A DNA stretch of 64,000 bases from positions 334,821-398,820 of the forward strand of contig CAADRB010000018.1 in assembly GCA_900708905.1 (NCBI GenBank), written 5' to 3'. The notes under the pieces were generated by a model. It did no database searches and had not been told where the DNA came from. It worked only from the letters and a program-made list of their open reading frames with translations. This stretch comes from Hymenolepis diminuta (Eukaryota > Platyhelminthes > Cestoda > Cyclophyllidea > Hymenolepididae). Positions 1 through 14,100 of the stretch are shown here, one piece after another; the stretch's first letter is position 1, and each line of letters opens with the position of its first letter. Made by a program: the position numbers and the translations under genes.

Positions 1-3000
1 AGGCTCTGATAAACACATTTGGTTAAAGGGACTGGCGATTGCCGACTGGTTTAATACAGCTAAAAACACCTAACCGTCCTTCCAGTTTCTGTCTTTACTT
101 GTAATTACATTCCATAAAAATCGAAAAAATTAAATTATGCAAACAGAGTTGAACAACTTATTCCCAATTACGCGTTATACAACTGTGAAATTATTAAATT
201 TAGCACAAAAGAGCTTAATTAAAACCGACCAAATCGGAACCGACCAATCTCTCAAATGAGGTTACCACTGAATATGACTGCAAAAGTTAATATCTACTGA
301 TCCGTATTTTTTTTTGTTATTGTCCACAGCAGTGAAAAATCTATTATATTTTTAATCATTGGATAGCATCTGAATCAAGAAATGAGGAAATGATCTTGTA
401 AGAGATAGCCAGGATGTTAATATTCTTACTTCTTTTAATTCCAGAAACACCGAACTATTCACTTTCTTATGCTATAATACCCTAACCCCAATTTTTATCA
501 CTTAATCCTGTATGTCCAGGGGAATTCGTGTCCGTGATATTCAGGGACTGCTGAATAGTTTATTTATTTGGATGGTTAGTCGTGCCATTTTGATTCAGTC
601 GTAGTCAATAAAAAGTTGTCAATTTTTTCACATTCTACACGTATTAAACACCTCCGGCGGATGTAGCTTTAAACATCTACATGCCTTAAAATCTCCCGCC
701 TGACCTTCGGTCAATAATGCATACAATCTTTCGTCTGTGTTTTACACAGGCCAATTATGTAAATCACCCCTAGACTTATCATTAGCCCCAAACAACCTGC
801 AATTTCATTAATTTTATAGACCGGCTGTGCGGAAAAACTCTGTATAATCTGACCTCAATTAGCCTAATAAAACTTTTTGCCCTATTATCATTATCCATGT
901 CAGTGAGAAAATTCTTTTTTCAAGTTTTACTCATGAGGAAGCATCTGAACACGTGAAATAGCATAATAATGCAGTAAAGTGTTTGGATATGAGTATATGC
1001 TGAAGTCCCAAAAGTTTTTTATCTATTTTAATTCTAAGAGTTGAGTTGTCCACTTTCCCTTAATGAATATGATCCATTTTGTAGTAACTTAGTATTTCAA
1101 TTTTTATGATCTTATCTCTGATATGGTTTTCATTTACGATCTCCAAAGTTATATAAATGGTTAATCTTTCAATTTTGATTTGTCAGCTTTTTCTTACAAC
1201 AATGAACAGGTAGCTGGGCAAATTTTGCTCAGACAGTGTATAAAATACTCTGTGTGACCTACCCCAATTAACCTAATAAGTTTCGTAAACCTATCCTAGA
1301 TAAGCTTATATATTGTTAAAAAATCAATCAGGCTAACTTGTTCGTCGAAAATTATAGTTGCATTGTTCATACTAAGACTTAATCTTATTTTTCATTTCCA
1401 ATTTTAAGAAAAGCTCTGATTTAAAAAAAATTATAATAATATAAATATGTTCACTTACCAAATTCTAATATTTATTATTAATATCCTATGCAAAACTGGA
1501 AATCCACTTTTATTCAATATAATAAGAGGCAGAAAGTATTCACGCTCTTCTTTGAAATATTTTGCGCTTTTCCCATATTTCTAGAGCAAATAAAATTTCA
1601 CTCGAAAAAGTTGATATCTTTTGCGGACCTGTTCATACCAGCATTTTATTAATTTATTGTATTTTTTCATCCTTTTACTGGGTTTGCAACTCAAGACGTC
1701 AATATAAAAATGTTTGACTGTATTGTTAATGCTCACTGGCTTTTCATAGAAGAAACGATACTTAACTTGGAAAGAGGATCGGTATCCTGGTGCCAGTCCA
1801 ATGAGATTCTACTATCTACATTTTAGCCGTTCACATCACTGGATGTGCATCGATGGACATCGATCTCGCAACTTCTGACTTGCAAGTCTAAAGAGGATTG
1901 ATACGCCATGAAGAACTTTTTCAGTTTGATTAAAGGAAGAGGCACAGTTTTTATTAGATGTGTCAATTATCTTCAAAACGCCTTATATAAATTTTAAATT
2001 TACCTATATTTAATCTATCAGAAATCATTTCTCATGCCACATTTCTAAATTGCTCGGCCTTGCAAAGCAATATTATGAATGATCTCTTTAACGAACCATT
2101 ATTCTATTTGTGGATATTCAAAAAATTCGTGAACCCGGAGTTAACTACTTTGCCTCCGACAGGTTTAGTCTATTCGAGGTTATGAAATTGCAGAATCAAC
2201 TCTTGTGATTCGCTTCAATCCCAGTTTGGATCACATCGTATCATATTTCAGTTTTATCATATAAGTATGTATTCAAATGACATCAGTGTTAAAAAAAACA
2301 AAATATTTGACCCAAAGTATCACAAATTTTAGCTTATATCAACCAGCCCCTGTGAATCTGTGAAGATAGATTATGCGCTTCTTTCTAATCTCATAAACTT
2401 GTATACTACCAGATTAGGCTTTCTTCTGCTGTCAAATGAATTTAAAATTATGAAAATTTGATTATGAAAATGTGTATAAATACTCCTACAACATTCTACC
2501 ATTCTGACTCAACTCCGTGCGGTGGATATTTCTCATCTAACTAATAAAGAAAGTGAAATCCATCAATTCCCCCATCACACCTTAATTCGCCCTGTTTATC
2601 ACAAACCAGTTCCACCCACTCAGTACTGGCGCTTGTTCCCTTCCAATTTCTTAATTTTTCTTCTCTTCTTCCTTTGCCGTTATAAATTACACCCATAGTA
2701 TAAATCAATTCTTGGTGTTAGTTTTTGGGAACAACTGTTAGCCATTAGTATTGTAAGGGGATATCTCTAAGTCTAACTTGACATGACTCCTAAAGGCCAC
2801 TTCTTCGTCGTTTAGAAAATTCAAATCAATGTATGACCGTTGCTCCTTCATTCGAGCTTGACAAATCGGAAATATTAAAGTATTCACAGCAACTTTTTCT
2901 CCCTATTGCAGTGTACCAATCAGCTGAAATTCAGTGCTATTTTAAATCCCCCCATAAGTTTCGTTGCGTTTTCTGATTATGACTAAATATTAATCATGAC

Positions 3001-6000
3001 CATAAAATTACACTTGAGCAGTCGATAATCATCTCAATAGAAAAATACCACCACAAGCAATCCCTTATATAGAGCGTGAAATGGTATTAATATAGCTGTT
3101 TTGCATACTCAAAGACAGATAAGCCTTGTCCTGTCATTGACGACAATAAATTCCATTGTGAATTTATGAAAGCCAACGTTCTTTCTAAATCAAGATTTTC
3201 TAGGATACCGTTGCTCAATTCTTTGAAAGTAGAACCCATGTAATCAGAAACTTAGTTACCATTTCTTCTCCCATTTTTTCAAAAACCTACATACTTAATA
3301 TGTTGTGGGAACTAAGATACATCGCATTTGACACTTCGAAGATAGGTCAGACAAAATTAAACTAAATTTAGTTTCCACTTAATAAAAAGATACAGATATC
3401 ATCATTAGTACATCACTGAGTTTATATTGTGCTCACTAGTCAGTAATTCTTTAGCACCACTGTAAGATGCAGAACTCTGGGCTACGAAGCAAATCGAAAC
3501 TAGACTAAGCTAGTGACCACACCGACCAATAGGAAGGCTCCATTATTCAAACCATCCAATCACACGCTAATAAAAAATAGATGGACAAATGGCAATGAAA
3601 TATGCCAACGAAATATATATATATATACCTGGGACTAGCCTTCGACTGCATGTTGTCTTGTCATTTGGGCTTGATAGCTTGCGTGATATGGCCATCTCTT
3701 TGCCTCTATCTCCTCTTCTCCTCTCTATTCAACAATCTCCCTATTAATGCTTGTGCCTCCAGTCGACCCTACATGCAAATTATCTGTGATAACCTCCTCT
3801 GTCTAGGTTCAGTCCGTCTTACAATAAAAATATATTGTTATGTGTCCTACCTTCCATTGGCCCTCCCTGGTTAACTTTTCGTAAATGTACGCCTACATAG
3901 GTAAAAAATGTATTGACATTAATGAGAAAAAGCTAGTTCTAAAGTAGTGCTAATTCAATTTCCGAAAGCCAAAGGTAGAGAACCTCAATTAAGTTACAGA
4001 AAACTGTCGATTAGTATCAAACTTGTTGTGAGAATGTAACTTACCACAAGTCAAATTACATTGACATCTGACACCCTGGTTAATGAATATTTATTTAAAC
4101 TAGCTCCCAATTTTCCCACCCAAAACAATCCATTTTCATTATATTAGATTTTTGTACATTGGGATATTCTTAACGAATAAATTCCAAGACTTTAGTTTGT
4201 TTGTTTCCTTTGTTATCTCAGATGTGTTAGAGAAGGACGATTAGATATCTTAATTCTGACCCCGTAGATATGTTAACAGCTGTTCCTGTCTTACAGATGT
4301 CGCTCTTCACCCCAAAACGAGATTGAGAGGTGAGAAGCCGCTGCTTATGGAGCACAAAGAGAAAGTTTAGAGGAGTGGGGGAGAGAGGAAGGGGAAGATG
4401 TAGGATGTTGGAGGCCGGGCAATGATGTTACAGTGTTTATGTTTGTATGGTTCAGTCTGAAGGGGAACGTTTAAAGTTTAACGAATGTTTTTAACAGGTC
4501 CCAGCTTATATGGCAGAAAGGACGTCCGAAGTATAAAATGGTCACAACAGACATTAATCATTGTTCGCATCCTGCAAGATTCCCCTTCCTTAGTACGTTT
4601 GTTCCTACGCAAAATGAGTGACCTTATTTGGCTCTAAGTATACAAATTTTCTTCACTATGCACTAATTTTGCATTTAACATAATGTCATAATTCTGATTG
4701 GATAGGTCCATAGCGGCTCTCTTCCGAATGTTTGCGCTAATAAAGTTGTGTAAATTCGTATTTCATCAAGGGCGTAATGAATGTCGTCGTAATAGGAAGA
4801 TTTAACTATTTTCCACAAATAATAAGTATATGAGTTCGGTCATTCCCTACTGGGTGACACTTCCAGTTGTTGGCGGCAATTACTTACGCTCAATTAATCA
4901 AATCCCCAAATTCAATATCACAACACAGTTTTGATTCGGGAGAAAGACATTTCGTCAGTCTTACTTCAACTGATTCAGCAGCTGCATTCTTAAAGCAAGA
5001 TAAAGTTGGTGGAGTAAATAAAAAATTTCTATGGGGAGAGTAAAAACTTATGCAATTGAATTATATTCGCTCCAGTACTGGAAGATATATATATATATAT
5101 ATATATGGAAGTTGTGCAATTTAATCAAATCTCGTGATGGATGTTGTAGAGCTAATTGAATACTCTGATTTATACAGACGGCATATATGCTAATAAAGTA
5201 CATTTACGTCTTTTTAATGATTGAAACTTTTAAGTATATGGAAATATGGAAGTCAGATCACAATACTCGCCTTCATGTAATTTGATTCCCAAAATTGGAG
5301 TATATCATAGTCCTAACTGTTCATTTCAGTTTCAATGACCTTGTGTATGATACATCCTGAGTCAATTATTATGTTCCAATGGAATGGCAGAAGATTTCCA
5401 TATGATTTATTGACGAAAATTAATCTTTATATACAAAACTATTCTTCGTTTGACTTCAAACATGTCTCGTTGACGATATCCCCGTATGAGGATTGACATC
5501 TATGAAAATATCTATATGAAAACAAGTAAACATACAATTGGACCACCTACGAACATTATACTTGAGATCTTATCATTTATAATCTCCTGGTCTTGATTGA
5601 CATCTCCTCTCTCTACCAGGTAGCTTACAAGGAATCGTAATTTGACAATCGACAATCATGAGGTATTTATTACTTACATACTAACCATTCAAATAAATAT
5701 ATAAAAAAATAAACGATGGCATAAGTTAAAGGATGTCGAAATCAGCATTAAATTGGGGTGAATGGACCAATAAAATTTAGATTTGATGGAGTAACTGTGG
5801 AGAATCAAATGACTGGAACTTTGTTTAAATAAATTGCTTGTTTTGAAATCCCTCTCTATGTTTGTCACAAAGCAATTCGTGCAATTCATCTGGGTTTATA
5901 AATCTGCTTTTTGGTGAAAATAGGTAGGGACAAAAATGGTACATCTGAAGCATTAAATGAAATAGTACCACTAAAATAGGGTTAACTTATTTCCAAATAA

Positions 6001-8186
6001 CCCAAAAATGACCTCCAATTACTACTTTTCATTGGATCCGGTGTACTTTGAAATTAAATGAATTCGTTTCTTCGATCTCTCCAACTTCCAAAGCTGCATT
6101 GTCATTACATGACATCTATTTTGAGTGAGAACAAGAACAGGATGTCGTTAAGATTATTGCAAGTATCTTGAAGAATTTGAATCATCAGTTTTTCTAGTCG
6201 AGGATTAGGCGTCTATGAACATAAACATAAATGTCGTGATCGTTGTTTTTATTTCTTGTTTAGTTCACGTCTTTAATGCTGGAAAAAAGCTGTTACGGCA
6301 CGGTACATTGTCTATTTACTGATAAGTGGAATTTTCCTAATGAGTGGGTTCAAAGTGCGACCTGCGTAAATGTATTACTTTGCTACTCCCTAATTTTATC
6401 CCTTTAATCGTTACTTTTGCCTCACTGTTCAATATTACACATTGACAACCCGACTTTGACGTCCCTTCTTTCAATGCCATCCATGAAAACTAATCTGATC
6501 TCACTCTGAGGTAAGAATTATCGAAATCATATTTGCCTAAATGTAAACTGTAAATGTAATCTAGATATCACTTGTCCTCTTCCAGTATTCTGTTAGAACG
6601 CATTATCCATGAAAATATCAAAAAAGATTTTAAATCAATACCTATATTTCTGCGGTCTTGATTTGTGATGGTTACTGCCACGTTACAATTTACGTCTTAA
6701 AAAATAATTGGCAGTGAAGGGTTGAGTAGAAGGAAAAAACATGGGAAAAATATAAATATTGAAAACAATAATTGGGTAAAGTGACTTTTGCAAATAACAA
6801 AATTGGAGTATCTGTCTCAAAATGATCCGCTTCATATAACCTAACAGTCATTTCTCCAAAACACACGTATGGCTTTGACAATAGTCCCTAAAGATAAGAA
6901 ATATATGTTGGCAACTTAGTGAATCAATTAAGAAAATGTTAATTTTCATGGGTTACGTTACATAAAAGTGGTTTATCGGTCATCCAATGTAGGTAGAAGT
7001 ACAATGTTTACTTCGACTTAGAATAACTCCATGACGAGAAAGAAAAGCTCAAAATAATAAATTAGCCTGTGCATGTGCATGTTGAGCGTAATATGGATAC
7101 TCTGACGGACAAAAGGATTAATCTAAAAAAGTGTGGACTGAAAATGAATTAACGGTTTTCGGAGACAAAATTTAAAACAGGTCAATGTTAACATTACTTA
7201 CGATTTGTATACTTTACTATCAAAGTGACCCCATAAATCCACATACCATTAGCATATAAACTGCATTAATTTCTTAAAATGGAGAAGTCTCAATTTGAAG
7301 AAAACATCATAAGACGCTTGCCCATCAAGATGTGCAAATCCTTTTATTGGCTGGATATCGCTCGTGCTATTCTGACTATGATATATACTTTGTGTAATTA
7401 TACGAGAGGAGGAAATTGATACCTCTTATGCTCTCAGTATGTTTACTCTATTCAAATGCCGTCCATTAAAGAATATTATTATTTAAAAATTCTCTCAATT
7501 TTATTCTATTCGTGTAAATATACAGTAGATCAAAATAAATTCAAAAGATAAATAAAATTAGAAAATAATTGACAAGCAAGGGAAAATTAAATAAATAATT
7601 TGAGTTCAAGTGATAATATATTGTTTAACGATTTCTTCTTTTGAAATTAAAATGTGGAAATGAATTTACGACAAGTGAACTTTAAATCTTTCAACCTTTA
7701 TCAGTTTGTATTAATAAGATCGTGGAGGGACAATCGCCTTATTCAATCGCCTAGTTCACTTTTGCGCGGTTGGTTGGTCTGATTAGGTTTCTGGCAGGTT
7801 TGTGCTCTTCATGGCTTTTTATACTCTGAAGTAGCATATTTTATTAGTTTTAAAATTGTCTATCAAAAATTTAGTCATCATTTTTCTGTATATTTCAAGT
7901 CAGTTATATTTGCTCATACGCTATTTTAAATTCCATGAACTTTCTCTACTGATCCCGCACTTTTGCGTCACACAGTGGTTTCTGTTAGTCTGAATTGCCA
8001 ATATTTAAAATGCTTCTGGTACTCCATGTTTCTGTACAGTAACATGTAGTAATTAATTTTGCACCTCTGTATAATTTTATTTCAACTATGTGATCATCTT
8101 ATTAATACATACAATTAGAAGATTATTTCTTCATATTGCACGTGCTGCAAAGAATAAACCAATGGGGCTTTTATTGCAATTTTTAG
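1..8186. other. Intergenic region upstream of the acyl-CoA synthetase gene
   Basis: AT-rich DNA in which I find no exon with a recognisable protein or a plausible splice chain. Open frames are short (under 100 codons) and of low complexity. It holds AT dinucleotide runs near 3613-3627 and 5084-5106, a degenerate SINE relic near 1820-1900, and diverged repeat fragments near 480-900 and 1200-1300. The promoter of the downstream gene should lie near its right end, but no clear core element is visible. Confidence 0.6.
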
Positions 8187-8193
8187 CATCACG
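8169..8193 (+). promoter_or_regulatory. Splice acceptor just before the ACSL start codon
   Basis: A T-rich tract ending in TTTTTAG at about 8186 lies only 7 bases before the ATG. It is either the end of an intron in the 5' untranslated region or a spliced-leader trans-splicing acceptor. Spliced-leader addition is known in flatworms, but the sequence alone cannot distinguish the two. Confidence 0.5.
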
Positions 8194-11100
8194 ATGTCTA
8201 AAAAGGGCGTCAATTCTTACAAACCCAACATTCAGAATTACTCTTACACTCTGAAGGTAAGTTTGTTCCTCGTTTTGTTGGTTACGATGAATCCATATTT
8301 TTGCTATAGGATGGAAGTCATGTAAACCCGTCCTACAAGGACCTTGTTCTACCTAACATTCTAAAAAAAGGCTCAAAATGTGTACATGATCTTTTCAAAG
8401 AAGCCATGACTTTGGGGGGTAAGGTTCTTGATCCTCATCTTCTCTCGTTACATGTTTATGAGTTATAAGAGGTGTTTTGATTTCTCTTAAAGGTGATCGT
8501 GATTTTCTCGGCACACATCCAACCCCCACTTCTCCCTACGTTTGGAAATCCTTCAAAGAAGTCTACGAACTTGTCAGACAGTTCGGTTCTGGTCTCCGCA
8601 CTATTGACTCACTCACGTCAGAACCCTTCAAATGTTGCGGAATTTATGGAAAAAACCGACCGGAGGTAAATTTTTGATTTCTCCTCTCTTACACCCGATG
8701 GCTTCTTGTGCAGTTTATTTACTTTCAAATAATTGTCACCTTGTAGTGGCTCATAGCACAGTACGCGTGTTTTTCATATCGCCTGACCATCGTTCCCTTA
8801 TTTGACACTCTTGGTGATGAAGCTCTATTCTACATTTGTAAACAAAGTGAGTTCCTAGACTGGTTTCCATCTCCAAATGGCTTTTTTCTCTTTTCTAATT
8901 TCGTCTTTTTTGATCAGCCGAACTCTCTGTGGTAGTATGTGATACTGCAAAAAAAGCCATCCATCTACTAAGTCTTGCCGAAAAAATCCCGTATGTGAAA
9001 CACATTATCATAATGAATAATGGAGATGACCTAACTGTGCTAAAAGCGAAAGCCGGAGACAATATTAAGATTGTCACCTTTAATGATATGCTGGTATTGC
9101 TTTTTGTAACCTTATTAACAGAGTAGTTCTCTCTCTCTCTCTCTAACACTCCTCTTTATTGATTGTAGGAACGTGGAAAAGCCTCACCAGTGGAAACTAT
9201 GGTAAGTAATGCAATCTTGTATAAAAGGCTTCTCTTAACTATCTGATTCCGATCCCTTGATTGGGCATTTGAAAGTGAGTTAGCTGGGCTCATTATTGGT
9301 TAAGACTCAAGGTCACTAATCAGCAATCCTACTGTCTGCCTGCTTCCTCTCTCCCCTCTACGCACTCACGCCAAGGGACGAACGCGTATTTGTTTTCGTC
9401 TTCGGAATGTTTTAGGTGTGCCTGCACCCAACGCGAATGCAAGCCATGATGTGACCGTCGTATTTGCCCCTCTTGCGTCCAACTTACACGTGGAAGTGAT
9501 TCCATCCTCTCAGTCTCGGTTTTTCTTTCCTTCTACTCCCCCTCCCCGTCTGTCCCATGAGACAGTAGGCAGGGCTATAGTTCTGGTATTTCGGTGTTTA
9601 GGCCTAATCTTGTTCCCATGTTTTTCTGAGTCATCTCTGGCATTGAATATAGTGCGTTTATTTTTAGCAAGAGCGTTTTGTGTCTGCCATGAAGGGGAGA
9701 CATAAATTTGGGGTCACTAAAGTGGACGGAATGTAAATTTGTGGAATTAGTTGATTATAATTAGTATATCAGTTGCAGTAGGAAATTATTGTTATCCTGT
9801 TTGGGTATCAACAATGGTATTATTACTCATTTTAATATAAACTTTTATGCGCACGTTTTCTCGTTAGTTTGAACGCTAGAGTTGAAGAGGTCACCTACTT
9901 TTCACAGAAATTGCTAATGATTGTAATTTTCCATTAACTAGTTATTTGGCATCGTCGTTGAAGTAATTTAATTAAAAGTGATTACAGATGTAGCTTGAAT
10001 TCTGACTAATCTCTGGTCTTAAATGCGAAAGTTCTCTCCTGCCATTTTTGTACTGTATGCCAGACATAAATTAAGGCCACTAACTAATCTATAATAAGGT
10101 CAGAAAATAACGCATTATCGCCCTACTGTTAATGAAAGAGAGAGCTGTATTGTTCGGCCATTCATGTAAAATGACTATTTCTACGGCCACAACACTATTG
10201 GACAATTGTCAGTAAGTTTCTTTCAATTAATATTGGATGAAAGGCAATTTGGGCAGTCAATTATAACTTGTTTTGCATCTGCATTGAGTGAGCTGTTAGT
10301 GATCGTCTGTTATAAATGTGTTTGCTTTTCATCCATTATAGATTTAAAGGTATTTCCATGATTATTAAAATTGGTCATAAGGATAACTGTCATTGAAGTG
10401 GAGCTCACTGCCTTAGTTTGGTCTGATTGGTGTTAATCTCGTGGTAAATAATTTCAGCACGAGAACTACGCGAACATTCGGCTTAATTGTTGCCTTCTTT
10501 TGGATACAATTTGATTATATAATACCAACCAATTTGTTAATCGTGTTTCATGTTTCGCTTATGAGTTGCGCATTTTCCTGAGAACTAATTGGGCCATTAT
10601 TTTAGCATCGATGGTTGTAATATAATTAATCATCTTTTGAAATTATGGTAACTAATCTCTTTTTACTCATGTCTTACTAACATTTAATACTTGCTTTTCC
10701 TCAAATTAGCCCTCCGAACCAGATGACTTAGCTCTTGTGTGTTATACCAGTGGAACAACAGGTAAGTATATTTTACTTCCCAGTTTCTTCAATCTCTTGG
10801 TAGCGTATTAACCTTTGTCGTCTTGTCACCCCTTCGTTAATGTTTTACATGATCGTTGTGACGTGGAGACTACAAGTTTTCACACCTTAACAAAACCTCT
10901 GTTAAAATTATTGATGAGGTGTTATCACATTTCACACTATAAATTATACTTAACACAAAATTAACTGTTCCTTTTTTAAATTGCAATTATGACAGGAGAT
11001 TTAATTTTGCTGAAAATGTTATTTGGTTGCATAGTAAACGTTCCGTCGACTTTGATCACAAACCACCCCTATTTTTTTACTTATATTTGTCTATTTGGAA

Positions 11101-14100
11101 CCTCTAATCAATCAATGTGCTAATGATGTTCGAATTCAAGTAAAATCTTCGTTGGAATGACAGGATTTGTGCATTCAAAATTCCTTCATATTAGCTGCTT
11201 TTCATACGGTCTTGGGTTTTTACTTCTGTCCCATCATGAGACTGGGCTCGGTTGTTATTAACTTTACTTAGACGCCTTTATTGTTTATATCGTCATTATC
11301 AATAGAATCCCATTTGGTGGCCATATTTCGAAATTTAGCTGTTTGTTTACAAGAGAGGAGAGAGGAATATTTACTCTAGGTCGACCTAATTAGCAGGTGT
11401 CAGGGAAATAGTTTCCCTTTATTGGGATTTTGAAAGTATATTTGTCAGAGTAAGGCTGAAGTCTAGTCCGTTTGTATTATCGTATTCTAAGTAGTCGCTA
11501 AAATGCAACGAGCATGTATAATTCCTGAATAATGATTGATAAGATTAAGCCTGAGATAATCAGAATAGTGGTATCGCGTATTATGATTAGTAAGGGGTAA
11601 AACACGGGCGTAGATAACGTACAATGAGTGTATATCTAAATTCGTGTTTCTACTTATAAATGGTCCTTTGGATTTTAAATTGGAGTGAGGTAATAGCGTG
11701 AGAATAGCTAGGATTATCTTTGCTCTCCTTTACAATACTTAAAACCTGGATGCTATTGAAAAATTGTCCTCTTCACATCACTACCCCTAGGTTTCTTGCC
11801 TTTCAGGCGTCCCAAAAGGAGTGATCATATCAAATCGCATGATGCTAGCCAGCCTGAACAACAATATGCTCAACTCCGGTCAGGATGTAAGTCCTGTAGT
11901 CTCCTTTATAGGTTACATATTCTTGGAGTTGATAACCGTTCTAATACCATTCCCCTCCAAGGTATTTTCTTTTTTTTTCTGAAAACATTTTACTTTGCAC
12001 TGTGATTGGTCATTTAACTCATTTATATCATGTTATGTGTTGATTTGTTTTCTTTTCTCGCACGTATTCTTTTGCGCGGACTTTCCTAAGTGAATTGTAA
12101 TTGTTGGATGGGCAACCAATCAGAAATCACCAACTGATAGTTAAGTATGGTACAAAGTATTGGCAGATATAAGCATTCATCTGCAGTTTCTTAAACCATC
12201 TGTGATTTCAATATGGAGCCTGTAGTCGTAAGTTTTACAAGACAGCTTTAGTGGTCCTTGAATCCTGTAAGCCATCGCTGTGCTCTAGAACATGTGGTTT
12301 CAAAACTTCACGGTATGCCTATAACTTTTTTCGCATTCTTCTCTGGTAGTTACTTTTTATTCGCCCTCTATCCTCTAGTTCAACTATAAATGTTTTTTAC
12401 TAGATTAGTTTTACTCAGATGCCCACTTTATTAGGGCTACAACTTCTCAGACCCAAGGAAGAGGGAAGGAGAGGACTTATGGCTTAAGCAGCGATTTTTT
12501 TATTGACAGTAAATTTAATTATGTAGGCTTGCATATGTAATTGGCTGTCTGGTTAGCCAATACTTGTAACAACGGCTTCGTCACAGACGGTCTTAGATAT
12601 TCGGGTGTGAGCGTGGAATTCAGTGATCGATAATCCGGAGTGGAGGTGAAGCTTACGAGTTTCTCTCGAGCGCAGAGAAAATATTCTATTAGGTGTCCTA
12701 ACGATTGAGACAATTGAATATTCCTTGTCAGGGGCAAAATGGTGTCAAAGTAAATGCATATATGTGATTATCTAAGTGACGCATCAAGTAATCGGAATTC
12801 GCATTAATCCGTGTAGTTCTCTACTCTATCTAGATATTGCTGAATTTCTTATTAATTGTTTCACATTCGCCTTGGGTTTTTTGTCCAACTAATACGTGCA
12901 TTTTAAATTGATACAGATCATTACATCGGAGGGTGTCTATTTATCATACCTTCCCATGGCACATATTTTGGAACAAATGTTTGTTGTAAGTTCTCTTTTT
13001 ACTTGTTTCGCCACCTTTCTAAAACGGTTGATTTTGAATCATGTATTTTCTTTTTTAAGCTTCTTACAATATTCAATCGAGGCAGAATAGGATTTTACTC
13101 TGGAGAGCCGCGCCTTCTCTTTGAAGATGCAAAGATGTTGAAACCCACCCTATGGACCACTGTTCCTCGAATCCTGTTGCGGATTTATGAGGGCGTCCAG
13201 AAAAAAATAGGCAACTCAGCGTTCAAGAAGGCATTGCTCAGTAGGGCTGTTGGGGCGAAAATCAAAAATGTTGACGCGCAAGTTTTTTCACTTATTCAAG
13301 TAGATTAAATAATGGCTTATTTAGATTATGTCTATCTTTTTTCATGCTAAGTACAAATCGATTCAACCTAGCTGCATTCGGACATTTTAATTAACCTTTG
13401 TTTTCTGTTCTTCCAGGCACAACTTCTCCACCAACACGATTTGGGATGTTCTCTTCTTCTCGAAAATTCGAGCTCTAATGGGAGGAAATGTTAGGGTTAT
13501 TGTCTGTGGTGGCGCACCCTTACCTACTCATATTCTCCGATTCACTCGAGCGGCCTTCTCTTGCTGGGTAAGTGACTTAAGTTAGTTTTTAATCACTTTC
13601 CTATCTTGATTTATGTGAAAGTGTGACTCTGTGTAATTTTTCTGTGTTGTGCCTTCCAATCATCCTAATTAGTTTCAATTGATCAGTCAGACTGCCTTAA
13701 GCGTCATGATATCCACACGTGAATGCACTAGGATGGAAAACGTTTTATATAGCACGATTATTTTAGGATTCAATAGAGGTCGTCTTAATGATTTCGCCCC
13801 TTTTTGAGAACTTGGCATATGGCCATATCTATCTCTGGGCCATAAACCGGCGAGCGAGAGTGATCGTAGCGCTCACAGTATGTGCTTTCATAAGCGCGTA
13901 TCAGATGAGTCAGGCAACCCACGCTACCGTTACCGATACAAGTTGAATTTTTCATCTCTCAGGTAAAACAGTGTTTGATGATACCTGTTATGTTAGTGGG
14001 TTATTTAGATGAGTTTATCAATATTTATCTACTTAATAAATAAAAGAAGTTTAATTTGTGATTTAAAACCTATTTAGGATAGCGTTTTTCAATGCTTATC

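Noticed and set aside
9418..9705. 95-codon open frame in ACSL intron 6
   Set aside because: Begins and ends within an intron bounded by good splice sites, is pyrimidine-rich, and interrupts the conserved ACSL alignment if included.
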